The position numbers were made by a program, and so were the translations under genes. From Dryococelus australis (lineage: Eukaryota > Arthropoda > Insecta > Phasmatodea > Phasmatidae), in assembly GCA_029891345.1 (NCBI GenBank), contig CM056993.1:279078016-279142015 (forward strand): 64,000 nt of DNA, written 5' to 3'. The notes under the pieces were generated by a model. That model ran no database searches. It was given only the letters and a program-made list of their open reading frames with translations, and was not told where the DNA came from. Of this stretch, positions 36,404 to 46,732 are shown in pieces. How positions within the stretch are numbered: position 1 is the stretch's first letter; each line of letters begins with the position of its first letter.

Positions 36404-37698
36404 TTATACATCTTCAGTAATTCTCTCTTTCAAATAATCATAAGTTAAATTCCATTGACTAATTAGAACAACATTGCAAACTGTATTTTCTCCAACTTTT
36501 TTATTAAAATCTACACAAATTTGTATATTTGTTTTTTCTTTGACTACAGTTGTTAAGCAATCAATAATATACAACAGTCTTCGCCCAAAAAATGAATAAT
36601 AATTGACACTGTCTTCGAAGTTTACAGTTGGTTTACAATAAAGTTCATTATTTCTACATATAGTATCTAGTTTTGTTTTTGAATTTCTAAAATCACTATA
36701 AGCGAGGAACATTTTATCATGAAAACCATTTTCAATATCTAGATTCCAATTTTTTTCTAGAAAAATTTTAAGTTCTACCATTTTTTATATCAAAATTTTC
36801 ACGTTACAATGGTCAAACATATAAGCGTGGACATACTGTTCAGCACGAATTTTTATATTAATTTGAAACCCATAAATTACAAAATCGGGCATGTCAAACT
36901 GTAAATTATTAAACTGATCTTTTATATCAAAGCTAAAAATAGTTGTTTCGGGAGGGACTTCTTTTTCTAAAAATTGCCAATAATTAAATCTAATAGGTAT
37001 TTTAGGATGTTTGTATATTTTTTCTTTAATTGCAATTGCTGTGTTAGATTCGTATTCAACAATGGGCCACATAATTTCTAATTTTATAATTTCAATTTTG
37101 CCTGGATCCGCATAGCTTTCCTGAACCATACCATCTGCATTTTTTGTTTCATAAACAAATAAGCAATTGTTATCAGATGAATTTCTAAAAAAAGTATTTT
37201 TATAATCGCCTTTTCAATAAATTTAATTGTCATGAATAAAACCAAACAAATATCTAAGAGGATATGTTATTTCATTCTTTAAATGACTATGAACAGATTT
37301 TACTCGATATCTACTATATACAGCAGAAAATTCTAAATAATTTTGTTCACTTGGTAATCTTAATAAAGCAATCGTTATTGTCGGTGTTATAACCGGATTA
37401 TCAACAGCTTCAATGATATTTCCATGTTTTGAAATTTCTACTCTAGAAAACTAAAAAGGAAAAAAGTTCGAACAAACATCAATATTGTTTTGTTTACATA
37501 ATTTGCCGTAACTTCAACCCTATAACTCGTTTTTAATATATATCGGTCATAAACATAAGAGTAATTAGGAAAAGAAAAGTCATCTCCTATAGGAATATCA
37601 AATTCAATTCTATTATTGTAAACATTTAAATTCCCCCTAGTTTGATCAGTTGGGGGAAAAGTTTGTCTCTCGAAACTCTCAATATTTTTATAACTCAT
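36404..37698 (-). pseudogene. Polinton major capsid protein (double jelly-roll type)
   Basis: Four leftward segments in successive frames follow the order of the roughly 440-residue capsid-type protein common in insect Polintons. First is an N-terminal IEFDIPIGDDFSFPNYSYVY strand region; then VRYR-like and YPLRYLFGFIHDN segments, the latter followed by RNSSDNNCLFVY; then KIEIIKLEIMWPIVEY, FNYWQFLEKEVPPETT, DFVIYGFQINIK and YMFDHCNVKI; then a last 125-codon part with SYFGRR-like SFFGRRLLYIIDC. It would form the virion shell. Stops at about 37445 and 37215 and a shift at 36785 inactivate it. Assignment rests on my memory of the family; a structure prediction would settle it. Confidence 0.75.
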
Positions 37699-37857
37699 TT
37701 AGAAGAAAACAATTATATATAAATGAAAGATTCGAAGAACATTTCTCGAGTTAAATTACTCATCGAGAGATACAAAAATTATAAAAGCAACATGAAGTGG
37801 AATATGGAAAAAAATATGAAGCTGCCCTTAATTGACGAACTACGCAATATCGGTTAA

Positions 37858-37880
37858 AAAAAAAAAAAAAAAAAAAAAAA
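37858..37880. repeat. Poly-A tract inside a Polinton gene
   Basis: Uninterrupted A run of about 23 bases following the first 45 codons of the conserved virion-type gene. It destroys the frame and may be a slippage product. Confidence 0.85.
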
Positions 37881-38689
37881 AGGTTAGCGAAGAAAATAAA
37901 AATTTAATAACATTAGTTCGTGTAGCAGCAACAATTTAGATTATCCACCAACACCAGAATAAACATCATTTGAAAGAGAATTATTCCGAAAATTCCCCAA
38001 TTCGGAAGAGCAAATGGGAATTTTACCATTGAGAAATTTAACAATGCATTGTCTGATTCGACGCGTCCGGCGTCTGATTCTACTATAAATCTCGGAAAAG
38101 AAATTGCAAAAAGAATGAATGTTATTAATGAGAAATTTTGTTTACGTGGAGTTGGGCAAAATTTTTACATTGGAGATACACAAGTAACGATAGATAATGA
38201 TAAATTATATGTTAAGGATAAAGAATACAAATTAACAGCAGGACATCGTAATTTGTTAACAGAAAATTTACAAGAAGCTCTTGTGGGTAAATTTGATGAT
38301 AATGACCTTAAAAATTACACAGAATTTTTTTATTAACCAATGCTGTACTTCAAAAATATATTCCTAATAAGAAAAGGAATAAGCCAAGTTCAAGTAGTGG
38401 TTGGAAGTATAATAATATAATTAGTCCAATTTATGAAAAATACTTAAAAGAATCGCCTTCAAGAACAGCACCAAACACACCAGAAAAAAGATTTCTCCAA
38501 GAACTCCTACATCTGGAGAAGATATAAAAAATATAGCAATTTGCCGAAAGAATATGTTTGGATGGATGATGTTATAAAGTTCATGGTGAAGAAAATGCTG
38601 GTAATAACAATTATTACAATGAAAAGGTAAGTATAATGAATATGTTGAACAATAAATTTTCTGATTTTGTTGTTAATAATCCAAAAGGA

Positions 38690-38791
38690 ATACCTTATCT
38701 TATGAGTTTTAAATGTAATTCCGCACTCATTTTGGAATTAATACCTTATCTTATGAGTTTTAAATGTAATTCCGCACTCATTTTAGAATTC
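38690..38791 (+). repeat. In-frame 51-bp tandem duplication
   Basis: Two copies (38690-38740, 38741-38791) of a unit beginning ataccttatcttatgag differ at about two positions and encode the same 17 residues starting IPYLMSFKCN. The length keeps the frame. Confidence 0.9.
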
Positions 38792-38840
38792 AGAACACCA
38801 TGGCAAAGGCATTATAAATTGGGCATTAAATAATTAAAAT

Positions 38841-39146
38841 TTGCCCAAAATGCATTTGCCAGGCTATAATTATTGTGGCCCATTTAATAAATTAAATGAA
38901 AGGTTGGATAGAGGAGACACAGGAATAAATAAACTAGATGAATCATGCAAATATCACGATATTGCTTATAGAGAACATAAAGATTTAGACTCTAGACATA
39001 AAGCTGATAAAATTTTACAAAAAGAAGCTAAAGAAATTATGTTAGATAAAAACACATCAATTGGTGAAAAAATTGCTTCTGCTGCTGTTGCCCCAACTAT
39101 GTTTACGAAAAGAAAACTTGGTTGGGGAATTAAAATGTTTTATTGA
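38841..39146 (+). CDS. Parvovirus-type phospholipase A2-like protein
   Basis: An intact 101-codon frame. LPGYNYCGPFNKL near residue 6 corresponds to the calcium-binding loop, and LDESCKYHDIAY near residue 32 carries the catalytic His-Asp pair; a helix with ADKIL follows. This fold occurs in the parvoviral VP1 unique region and in Polinton/adintovirus proteins, where it is thought to help virions breach endosomal membranes. The loop reads CGPF where the family normally has CGPG, which should weaken calcium binding. It is one of the few uninterrupted frames left and follows the conserved virion-type gene immediately. Confidence 0.8.
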   Translation: MPKMHLPGYNYCGPFNKLNERLDRGDTGINKLDESCKYHDIAYREHKDLDSRHKADKILQKEAKEIMLDKNTSIGEKIASAAVAPTMFTKRKLGWGIKMFY

Positions 39147-39229
39147 TTATATATATACTTATAAATAAATATAAAAAGCTTAACTTTCGATATATCCATT
39201 AATCAATTAAGGGATTTGAGTGTAGATAA

Positions 39230-39550
39230 ATTTTTAACAAAAGATCAACTTGAGAAAAAAAATTAAAAGAAGGCAAATGTTTCTTACTAACTTTGGCACT
39301 TCCAATACTCAATAAGATATCCAAAGAAAAATCTGCAAGTGGTTTACGCAATGGCGGTTTTTTACCCATTTTAATTCCAATTTTACGTCACTTGGAGCTC
39401 TAGCTGGAGGAGCTACTGTAATTTGGAATTCTGTTGAACATACTAAAACAAAAACAAAAACAAATAATTAGAAGAACAACAGAGAGACAATTTGGCAATG
39501 GAAAACAAAGCAGGAAGTGGTTTAGTTGCGAAAAAGAGGGGAAGACCAAA
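39230..39550 (+). pseudogene. pX/mu-like core peptide
   Basis: Scattered over several frames are FLTKDQLEKK, KCFLLTLALPILNKI, GLRNGGFLPILIPIL, LGALAGGATVIWNSVEH and GSGLVAKKRGRPKKK. This order (glycine-rich GGFLP segment, alanine/glycine hydrophobic stretch, highly basic end) matches the adenovirus pX/mu-type precursor found in Polintons directly before the protease. In adenoviruses that peptide condenses DNA inside the particle. Frameshifts near 39260, 39370 and 39465 break it. The basic tail runs directly into the protease frame. Confidence 0.55.
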
Positions 39551-39989
39551 AAAAAAATTTACTATATACCCATTATCTAACATCGATATTGAAAAATATG
39601 TAAAAGTATTAAAAATGAAAAATTTCAGAAATGTTTATATGATTGATGAACTACCAAAAAGTATGCACAAAAATTAATGTGCTGTGGTAAATTTCGACAT
39701 TTCAACCAATCCTGGTACTCATTGGTTTTGCTATTTTAAAGAAAATAATGCTGTTTAATATTTCGATTCATTTGGAGGAAATATTCCTAGTAATTTAACT
39801 AATTATTTCAAAAACAGCAACGTTTATTACAATGATGATAGAATTCAGAATTTTTATTCAGTTATATGTGTACATCAATGTTTAATTGTATCATATATTT
39901 TTTCGATGGAATTTGAGTTTAACGATATAATTACTTTGTTATTTAATGACGGATATATTCGGAAAACCATTAATCAAATCTTTGAATAA
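39551..39989 (+). pseudogene. Adenovirus-type cysteine protease (virion maturation)
   Basis: Opens with LSNIDIEKYVKVLKMKNFRN and YMIDELPK, the conserved start of the family, then GTHWFCYF with the catalytic histidine, YFDSFGG with the acidic residue, and IQNFYSVIC in which Gln and Cys are seven residues apart as in adenain. All triad positions are present, but the glycine normally after the catalytic Cys is valine. One frame runs through with two in-frame stops (near 39677 and 39758). It would cleave capsid and core precursors. Confidence 0.85.
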
Positions 39990-40797
39990 AATTTTTGACA
40001 CTAGTGCTTATGCTTTAAAAAAAGATGTTGATTTGAAATACAAAACTATTGCTTCTGATTACGCTTAAAAACATATGTAGATTCACAATGCAATTCGGGT
40101 GTTTCTGATTTACAAAGTAAACTAAGCACTTGCTTTGATTATACAAAATGTTACTTTTTTAAGGCATAGAATTGTTAATATAGATGACCATAGAGACGAT
40201 AAAGACGCTTTCAATAAAAGATTTTTTAATAAACAAATAGCTGATTATGCTTCAAAAGAAGATATACATTTACAGTTCTGTGATACTATTGTTGATTATA
40301 TAAAATGGTTAAATAATACAAAACAGGCATTAAAAATGATGTAGATTCGAAATATAAAATTATTGTTTCTAACTATGCTTTAAAATCCGATGTAGATTTA
40401 AAATACAGTACTAGTGTTTCTGATTTAAAAACATATGTAGATTCAAAATACAATACTATTTCTTCTGATTTACAAAATCTAATAAGTAAAGTTTTTACTT
40501 ATACAAAAATTATGTTTGTTTTCGACATAATAGAATTACTAGTCGCTGATCCTATAGATAGAGATAATGCACTAAATAAAGGATTTTTCGATAAAGAAAT
40601 AGCTGATAAATTGCAAAATTTTAACAAAACAGTTTTGAATTATTGTGATACACTTGTTAACACAAAAGTTGAAAAAAGCAAAGAACTCCGATAAAGAATT
40701 AGATCTTTAAATACAAAATTTAAACTCGGAAGTTGAAAAATTTAAGGAAGAAAAATCTCATATACAATATTTACGTGGAAAGTGGAATAAAAAATAA
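39990..40797 (+). pseudogene. Repetitive coiled-coil fibre-like protein
   Basis: Rightward frames contain repeated heptad-like units with the pattern YALK.DVDLKY.T..SD and TYVDSKYNTISSDLQN, suggesting a trimeric coiled coil or shaft. A longer module recurs: IVNIDDHRDDKDAFNKRFFNKQ in the first copy and LLVADPIDRDNALNKGFFDKE in the second, each followed by a C-D-T segment. A KFKEEKSHIQYL-like end is reached near 40797. The position between protease and integrase suggests an attachment-fibre type protein, but that is inference. Stops at about 40070, 40342 and 40692 disrupt it. Confidence 0.45.
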
Positions 40798-41040
40798 TAA
40801 TTTTTTCCGCATAGATGATGTTGTAAATCTCTTTTCTTTTTTGATGTATTGTACTGTTTATAAAATAATTACTTATAATTTACCTGATGGTACTCTAGTA
40901 ACCCTTTTGATTTTAACAGAGGCGAGTTTTTTACGTTTAAAGTAAAATAGAAAATATCTAATTATTTTGTTGATGGAATGTTGACTACTATAGGAGTATT
41001 CATGAAATATAAAGATTAACTATATATATATATGCTATTA

Positions 41041-42114
41041 AATGGAGAACACGGTGTTGTTTGAAGTGCCAGAAGGTCACCAAAAATAATAATATAAAAA
41101 TGAAAATACTAAAAATGGACGATTAGTTCAGAAAAGCAAATGGTCAATATTCAATTCTAATAAATCAACATTCTTAAAACAAAAAAAAATAACAAAATAG
41201 AGAAGGCATAATCAATGCACTAGCTAAACCTGCACGGAAAATTTTCCAAGAAGAAAAGTGATTTCATATGGAATTGATGATTTATAGCAAATTGATATTG
41301 TTGAGATGGATACCGGAAATTTAAAAGGAATTTCACATATCAACAATGGTTACAAGCATATTATGACAATTATTGATGTTTTCACAAAATATGCATTTGC
41401 TATACAATTAAAGATAAAATAGCCAAAAATTTAGCAAATGCCTTAGAATGTATATTGTTGAAAAGAAAACCATGTAATATTCAAAGCAATATTGGCTTAG
41501 AATTTTATAACAAAATATTTAAAGAACTTATGCAAAAATATAACATCAATAATTATTCTACATACAGTGAACTTAAAGCCAGTTGTGTGGAAAGGTATAA
41601 TCATACAATGAAGAATAAAATGTGGAAGAAATTTTCTGCGAATGGCAATTACAAATGGGTAAATATATTATATGATTTAGTGAAAGAATGCAATAATACC
41701 AAACACAGAGCCATTGGCATGAAGATAATTAAAGTTAATAAAAAAAAGAAAAAAAAATTATGACAACAAGATTTTGCGAATGTGATTGCTAAACCGAAAT
41801 ACAAATTTAGCGATATTGACCGCATGAGTAAGAGACAATGGATCCTTGAAAAGGGTTATACAGGTAATTGGACAACAGAATTATTTGCCATTTTTGAGGT
41901 TTTAAATAATGAAGTACCAACTTACAAACTGAAAGATGACAAAGGAGTAGAAATAAAAGGGAGTTTTTATGAATACAAAATTATGAAAACCAACTATCCT
42001 GACAAATATTTGGTTGAAAAAAATTTAAAAACAAAACGTAATAATATGTATGTAAAATGGTTGGGTTTCGATAACTCTTATAGCTCTTGGATTAATAAAA
42101 CATATGTTTTGTGA
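41041..42114 (+). pseudogene. Polinton integrase with chromodomain
   Basis: The family motif LAKPARKIFPRRKV opens the readable part (about 41220), followed by QIDIVEMDT with the first catalytic Asp and YKHIMTIIDVFTKYAF. The second catalytic position reads NIQSNIGLEFYN, with Asn where Asp is required. The third is present in SCVERYN. NYKWVNILYDLVKECN, a linker and a C-terminal chromodomain (MYVKWLGFDNSYSSWI) follow. Stops near 41286, 41420 and 41761 and frame changes accompany the lost Asp. The enzyme joins element ends to host DNA; this copy is doubly inactivated. Confidence 0.9.
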
Positions 42115-42144
42115 ATTCGAATATTAAAATTAAAAATTAGTTTC

Positions 42145-43001
42145 TTACCCAATTCGACCAAAAATATTAATATCATTAATCAATTGTTGTTGAGTATAAT
42201 TATTTCCGGCAATATTAAAATAGTTGCGAAAATACTCAATGTGGTCATTCAATGTTTCTTTCATTACTTGATATAAATTGATAGAATTTGGAATATAATC
42301 AAATCTCAATATGTGTATACAATTTGGATGTATATCTATAATTATATGAAAAATTGTTTGAAAATTTTTTCTTTGAGTTCTAATGACATAATAATCATAT
42401 TCACAAGCATCATCATATAACTTAAAAAGAACGGAAGTTGACCTTAAATTTTGATTTTGTGTTTCTGGTACATGTGAGGTAATTTCTCTGATTATCTCAT
42501 TACTGCGAACTATTCCAACTTATGCCAGATCAACTGACACTCTTAAATTTGCAATATCGTCATCTTTACTTTTATTTATATTTTTAAAATGCTTTATTTG
42601 GCCCTTGTATAAATGCATTACATCTTTTTGAATATTATATTCACCATTTTTTCTAACTGAAGAAATAACTTCGTGTGTAACCCATTTTTTTTTTAAACTT
42701 TTTAGCGATTGGTAATTTTGAGCTCATAGCTAGATCATAAAGACCGTACTCTGTGATAAAAATTGTATTTTTTCATTATATGTTAGGGGCGGCATTTTGC
42801 CTCCCCTACCAATTGCTTCTAATTTAGCTTATCTTACACATCTACATGTTTTTTGATAGCACCTTTAGTATATTTATATTCTAACATTTCAGCAATATCT
42901 TTGGCTTTAAACCATGAATTATTTTCCTCATCAATAATCATAAAAACTTGTTGACTTTTGTAAATATGTTTGTTATTATTTATGTGTAGAATTGACTCCA
43001 T
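42145..43001 (-). pseudogene. BRO-family protein (BRO-N plus C-terminal DUF3627-like)
   Basis: The N-terminal 63 codons contain NSWFKAKDIAEMLEYKYTKG and AIKKHV, matching the BRO-N DNA-binding domain of baculovirus and other large DNA virus BRO proteins. After a stop, fragments continue leftward and the C-terminal part (LFKLYDDACEYDYYVIRTQR, PNCIHILRFDYIPNSINLYQ) resembles the domain found at the end of iridovirus/poxvirus BRO-like proteins. Length fits a two-domain BRO. These proteins bind DNA and affect transcription or replication. Several stops show decay. It lies between integrase and metalloproteinase genes. Confidence 0.75.
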
Positions 43002-43366
43002 TTTTATATGCGAAATTATGCGCAAGTGGAATTGGGCGAGTAGTAATAAGTCTTTTTACAAGTAATATTTTTTAATAAGAAAATGAAAAATTAAAGAAAA
43101 AAATTAAAGAATATATACCAGATTCATTGAATTCTATAGCTATTAGGGAGTTATATTTTCTAAGTAATTAATGATATATTTCATTTTATTTATGATTTTG
43201 CTATAAGATTCACACTTTATACCAAACATAGAAACACAATTTTTACAAACTCTAGTCAATTTATTTGTAAATTCGTTATATTCCATGACAGCTTGTTGCT
43301 AAAGAAATACAGTAAACCATTTGTATGTCTAAAAGCCGACTATATCATATTTGGTAAATTATGAAA
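43002..43366. other. AT-rich spacer inside the Polinton
   Basis: Between the BRO-like and metalloproteinase genes. No protein or repeat recognised. Confidence 0.5.
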
Positions 43367-44519
43367 TTACTTCCTAATTATACCAGTCTCTTTTATCTGG
43401 AAAATGCATTCGTCTGTTTCGGCATAATGCACCTTTTCATATAAGATAAAAGTTTTCCCTGAATGTGAATTAAAAACAGCATTTATTTTATATTCATCTC
43501 TTAATTCAATTGAATATAATCCTTTCGCATATCCATTAATACGACAATAACTTCGACAATCAACCATATAAATTTCATCATCTACAATCAGAGCTAAATC
43601 GCCTAAAAGCCTTTGGTATATAAAAAATTTGTTGAAATTGCTCGATAAAAACTTTAACCAATCTGCTATCAAAAATGGCTGATTGATTATTTTGTTGTCA
43701 TTCAAACTTTTTGTACAGACTTTTTTATTGTAAAAAATATACAATTTTTTTTCACCAATAATTTAAAATGTTTTTACGTGTCCATCTTTACATAAATCAA
43801 TTGGTTCACTGTCATTAAAATCATTTTGTTGAGGAGGTCCATAAAAGTTTTGAATGCTTTGGATGTCATCTAGTTGCAAATCAAACAAATAATTGTTAAT
43901 AATCGGATACATTATCACAGTTTGATCATTTGTATGTTGAAGATATAATACATGGCCGATCTCATGGATCAAAACAGTCAGTATATAAACTTTATTTTCA
44001 GGAGTGTTTTTCCCATCATTATATCAAGATTCCTGCATATTGGTGTGAATTTCAACAAGACTATTTTAATGATTTAGAGAAAATGCATGTGATAGTGTAC
44101 TACCAAATGGAAATAATTTAGTCTGACAAAATCTATGTAATTACTGATATCTATGTTGACCTTGTTTGTAAGAAATAAGTATATCTGGAGAATCTCTATC
44201 ATAAACAAATTTCAAATTTTGTATGCTTTTGCCAAATTGTAAAAGCCTCTTTTGCTAACTTTGTAATTGAATTATTTGTAAATGCAAAATACAATTTTAA
44301 AATATTTTTATTCCATTTGTTGGATGATGTATAACTAGAGAATATTTAATCCTTAACACCACATCTTGGCTTATTGATTAAATTAAGTGTTTCTTCATCG
44401 AGCGTACCATCAGTTGAAGAAGTGTTATAATAATCTTGAAATGTTCTTAAAGAACTTAAGAACTTTTCAGTATAAATTTTAAAGGGATTTTGCATCATCC
44501 TTTAGGTATCCATATTTAT
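43367..44519 (-). pseudogene. Matrix metalloproteinase (M10A) carried by the Polinton
   Basis: In family order on the minus strand: a KYGYLKDDAKS opening and LRTFQDYYNTSS helix (peptidoglycan-binding-like propeptide); the cysteine switch PRCGVKD (about 44360-44380); a NKWNKNILKLYFAF strand; AKEAFTIWQKHT; a DRDSPDILISY segment; zinc site VLIHEIGHVLYLQHTND with three His and the catalytic Glu; Met-turn VIMYPI; DLQLDDIQSIQNFYGPP. Then a hemopexin-like part (43367-43744) follows. There are no introns. Breaks are a stop after the switch, stops near 44145, 44070 and 44025, and shifts near 44505, 44205 and 43755. Granulovirus genomes carry MMP genes; a Polinton copy is unexpected. No signal peptide is visible upstream. 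Confidence 0.88.
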
Positions 44520-44679
44520 TTGAAAAGTTGAAAACACATTCTGTCGATTCTCTTTTTTTGGGGAGCACAAAATTTGTATTTTTGATAGTGAGAATAATTA
44601 TATAAGTCTTCATTTATGAGCAAAATATTTTCTTTAAGAAATTGCAAAATGTTTACGTGCAATTTAATGCTTCGCCACG

Positions 44680-45130
44680 GACCTCTTTATTTTTTGGGCA
44701 TACAGGTAAGCTGATACCTTACCAGTGACCCAATTTTTCCGGCTATTTTAGCGCCTACAAAACTCCATTAGGAGAACTTTCTCACTTCACCACCAACCAG
44801 CCATTATTTTTTTTTTGTGATGAAGTGGGAAAGTTTCAATTTTATATTTTTTTTTTGTTTCTAGCGCTCTCCCATATGATGTGGCGCCGTACACCATTTG
44901 GGGATACACTATTTATATGCATCAATACTCATATATAGACTATATGATCAACAACAAGTTTTTTGGCTCAAATTTTGAAAGATTTGGTGATAATCTAATA
45001 GTTCAAATATTGATGCCTCATATTTACATTATTAAATTATCTCTCAGACCAGAGATTGAACACATGACCTTCGCATTTGAAATCAGACGTTTTGCCGCTG
45101 AGCTACCGCGACAAGACAAGCAAGGCGATG
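44680..45130 (-). repeat. tRNA-derived SINE inserted in the Polinton
   Basis: Minus strand from about 45115: GTCGCGGTAGCTCAGCGGC (A box), CGTCTGATTTCAAATGCG and GGTCATGTGTTCAATCTC (B box), a tRNA-like head distinct from the Gly-type family. Leftward follows non-coding sequence to about 44680. This block of higher GC separates the metalloproteinase from the ATPase gene and does not fit either. Exact limits and target duplication were not resolved; sequence up to 45320 may belong to it. Confidence 0.55.
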
Positions 45131-45344
45131 ATTTTACTGCATCTTAAGGTGAGTTATTCTCACAAGTAGATAGCTTCATATTGCGAGTTGCACCACCAAC
45201 AGTTTGCTATACCACAACTAGATAACAGCACTGTCGCGGTAAAGATCCTTCCTGTTGAGGAAAACTGACGCGTGAAAGTGAGATATCTAGACGTGAGTTA
45301 AAAACTGTCGGATCTGATGTCTATACTTCCCACTGTTCATTTTT

Positions 45345-45890
45345 CTACTCAAATCTTGTGATAAAACTGTAGTCTTCATCCCAACATTTTGCACAGATCT
45401 CTTTAAATTTTTCATAAGACATATCGCCAACAACAAAATCATTATAAATATGTCTTAGATTCGTGTCATTTTGTTTGAATATACATAGAAAGTACGTGTT
45501 GTCTCTCATGAGTTGTTTGGGCACCCTAAAATATGTTTGTGCCAAATAAAATACATCTGTATTCTTGTGTCTCCCCCTAGTAAAGTACTCACGGATTATA
45601 TTTTGATCAACTAAAATAACATTGTCAAATATGACTAAAGAATTATTTTCAAATTGTTTTAAGGGAATCATTTTGTCATTGTTATTAAAAATGTATGCAT
45701 TTTCTCATTAAATCTGTTGGATATTACACCAAAGTCATTTTGTAACTGAATATATTTTAGTTGATTTAAACTTTGTGAACAAACATACAATTTATTAAAT
45801 TTTAACCATCGTGCTCATAGGTTGGTTTTCTTAGATTGCTGAGCCCAACAATTAAGCCTCTAATGTCATCAGACAGTAATTCACTATTCT
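45345..45890 (-). pseudogene. Polinton packaging ATPase (FtsK/HerA type)
   Basis: The N-terminal part reads IRGLIVGLSNLRKPTYEH where the family has a P-loop ending GKT; here Gly-Lys-Thr has become Arg-Lys-Pro, so nucleotide binding should be lost. KLYVCSQSLNQLKY, the Walker B-like NSLVIFDNV and an open 108-codon C-terminus with TDVFYLAQTYFRVPKQLMRD follow. That downstream motif is characteristic of Polinton and nucleocytoplasmic virus A32-like ATPases, which pump DNA into capsids. A stop near 45820 and shifts break the N-terminal half. Confidence 0.8.
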
Positions 45891-45973
45891 TTTTCTTTAG
45901 CATCACCTTCAGAAATTAAAACATTGGCATGTCGATAAACTTTTTTCATTTAATTAGATAATTTCTGTAATAA

Positions 45974-46686
45974 ATGGAGAATAAAGTATTTAAGTTAACA
46001 AACGACAGTTCTATACTAAAGAAGTAACTTCACTATGATATATTTCATAAAGATAAATCGATAGCATTAGTTAGTTTTCATGCGAAATTTTTAACACCAA
46101 ATATAGACAATTATACTATAACGACAATTGAAAAATTGAGTGCTGTCGTTGATAAGAATGAAGTTATCATTATTCCTAGAGGCCAATATGATGATGAATC
46201 TTTAAAAGAAGCTATAAATTCAATTGCCCATTTTCAACAAATAACACTGAACTGACATCAGTCAATGTGAAAAACAGAATATCGATTCAATCTAAGTTTG
46301 GTATTAAATTTGACGACCGATTGTCCAATATTCTTGGCTTGGAGAGAAATATGACTATAGAAAAAGACAAAATTGTGGTAGGTTACTATGTTACCTTATT
46401 TTAATCCAGTTAAAACAATAAATGTTCATTGTAATTTCGCATATGGAATGTTCATTAAGTATGACGAATCTAATCATTTAAAAACAGATATAATTGCTAG
46501 TTTTTCACCAAAAACTATGTTCGGCTTTAGAGATTATGTTAGTTATGAGCCCGCATATCCAATTTTTTTTATAGAATCAATAATGAACGGTTTAATCACA
46601 TTGTTCTAGAAATTAGGGATGAAAATCGTAAACTGATTATTTATGGCACTGATATTGACATTGTTTTAGAGATTAAATACATTTAA
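45974..46686 (+). pseudogene. Polinton minor capsid (penton-like) protein
   Basis: Starts MENKVFKLTND. Recognisable blocks are ALVSFHAKFLTPNID, EVIIIPRGQYDDESLKEAIN, SKFGIKFDDRLSNILGLERN, NPVKTINVHCNFAYGMFIKY and the final EIRDENRKLIIYGTDIDIVL. Order and spacing match the roughly 230-residue single-jelly-roll penton-like protein of insect Polintons, which would occupy capsid vertices. At least four frame changes or stops occur (near 46011, 46254, 46395 and 46606). It is the only rightward gene in the right half, facing away from the ATPase. Confidence 0.65.
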
Positions 46687-46732
46687 AATATAAGAAATTT
46701 AATAAAATGAAATATAACATCATTTGTTTAGT

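Larger units (their letters stand above)
37722..38831 (+). pseudogene. Conserved Polinton virion-type protein (function unknown)
   Basis: The first 45 codons are basic (MKDSKNISRVKLLIERYKNY), then a poly-A tract and frame changes follow. From 38049 a 95-codon stretch contains QNFYIGDTQVTIDND and KLTAGHRNLLTENL, then TNAVLQKYIPN, SSSGWKYNNIISPIYEKY, and later EENAGNNNYYNEKVSIM. This order is typical of a protein encoded just upstream of the phospholipase-like gene in insect Polintons. Its role is not known to me; virion association is plausible. The tail carries an exact-length 51-bp duplication (38690-38791). Confidence 0.6.
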
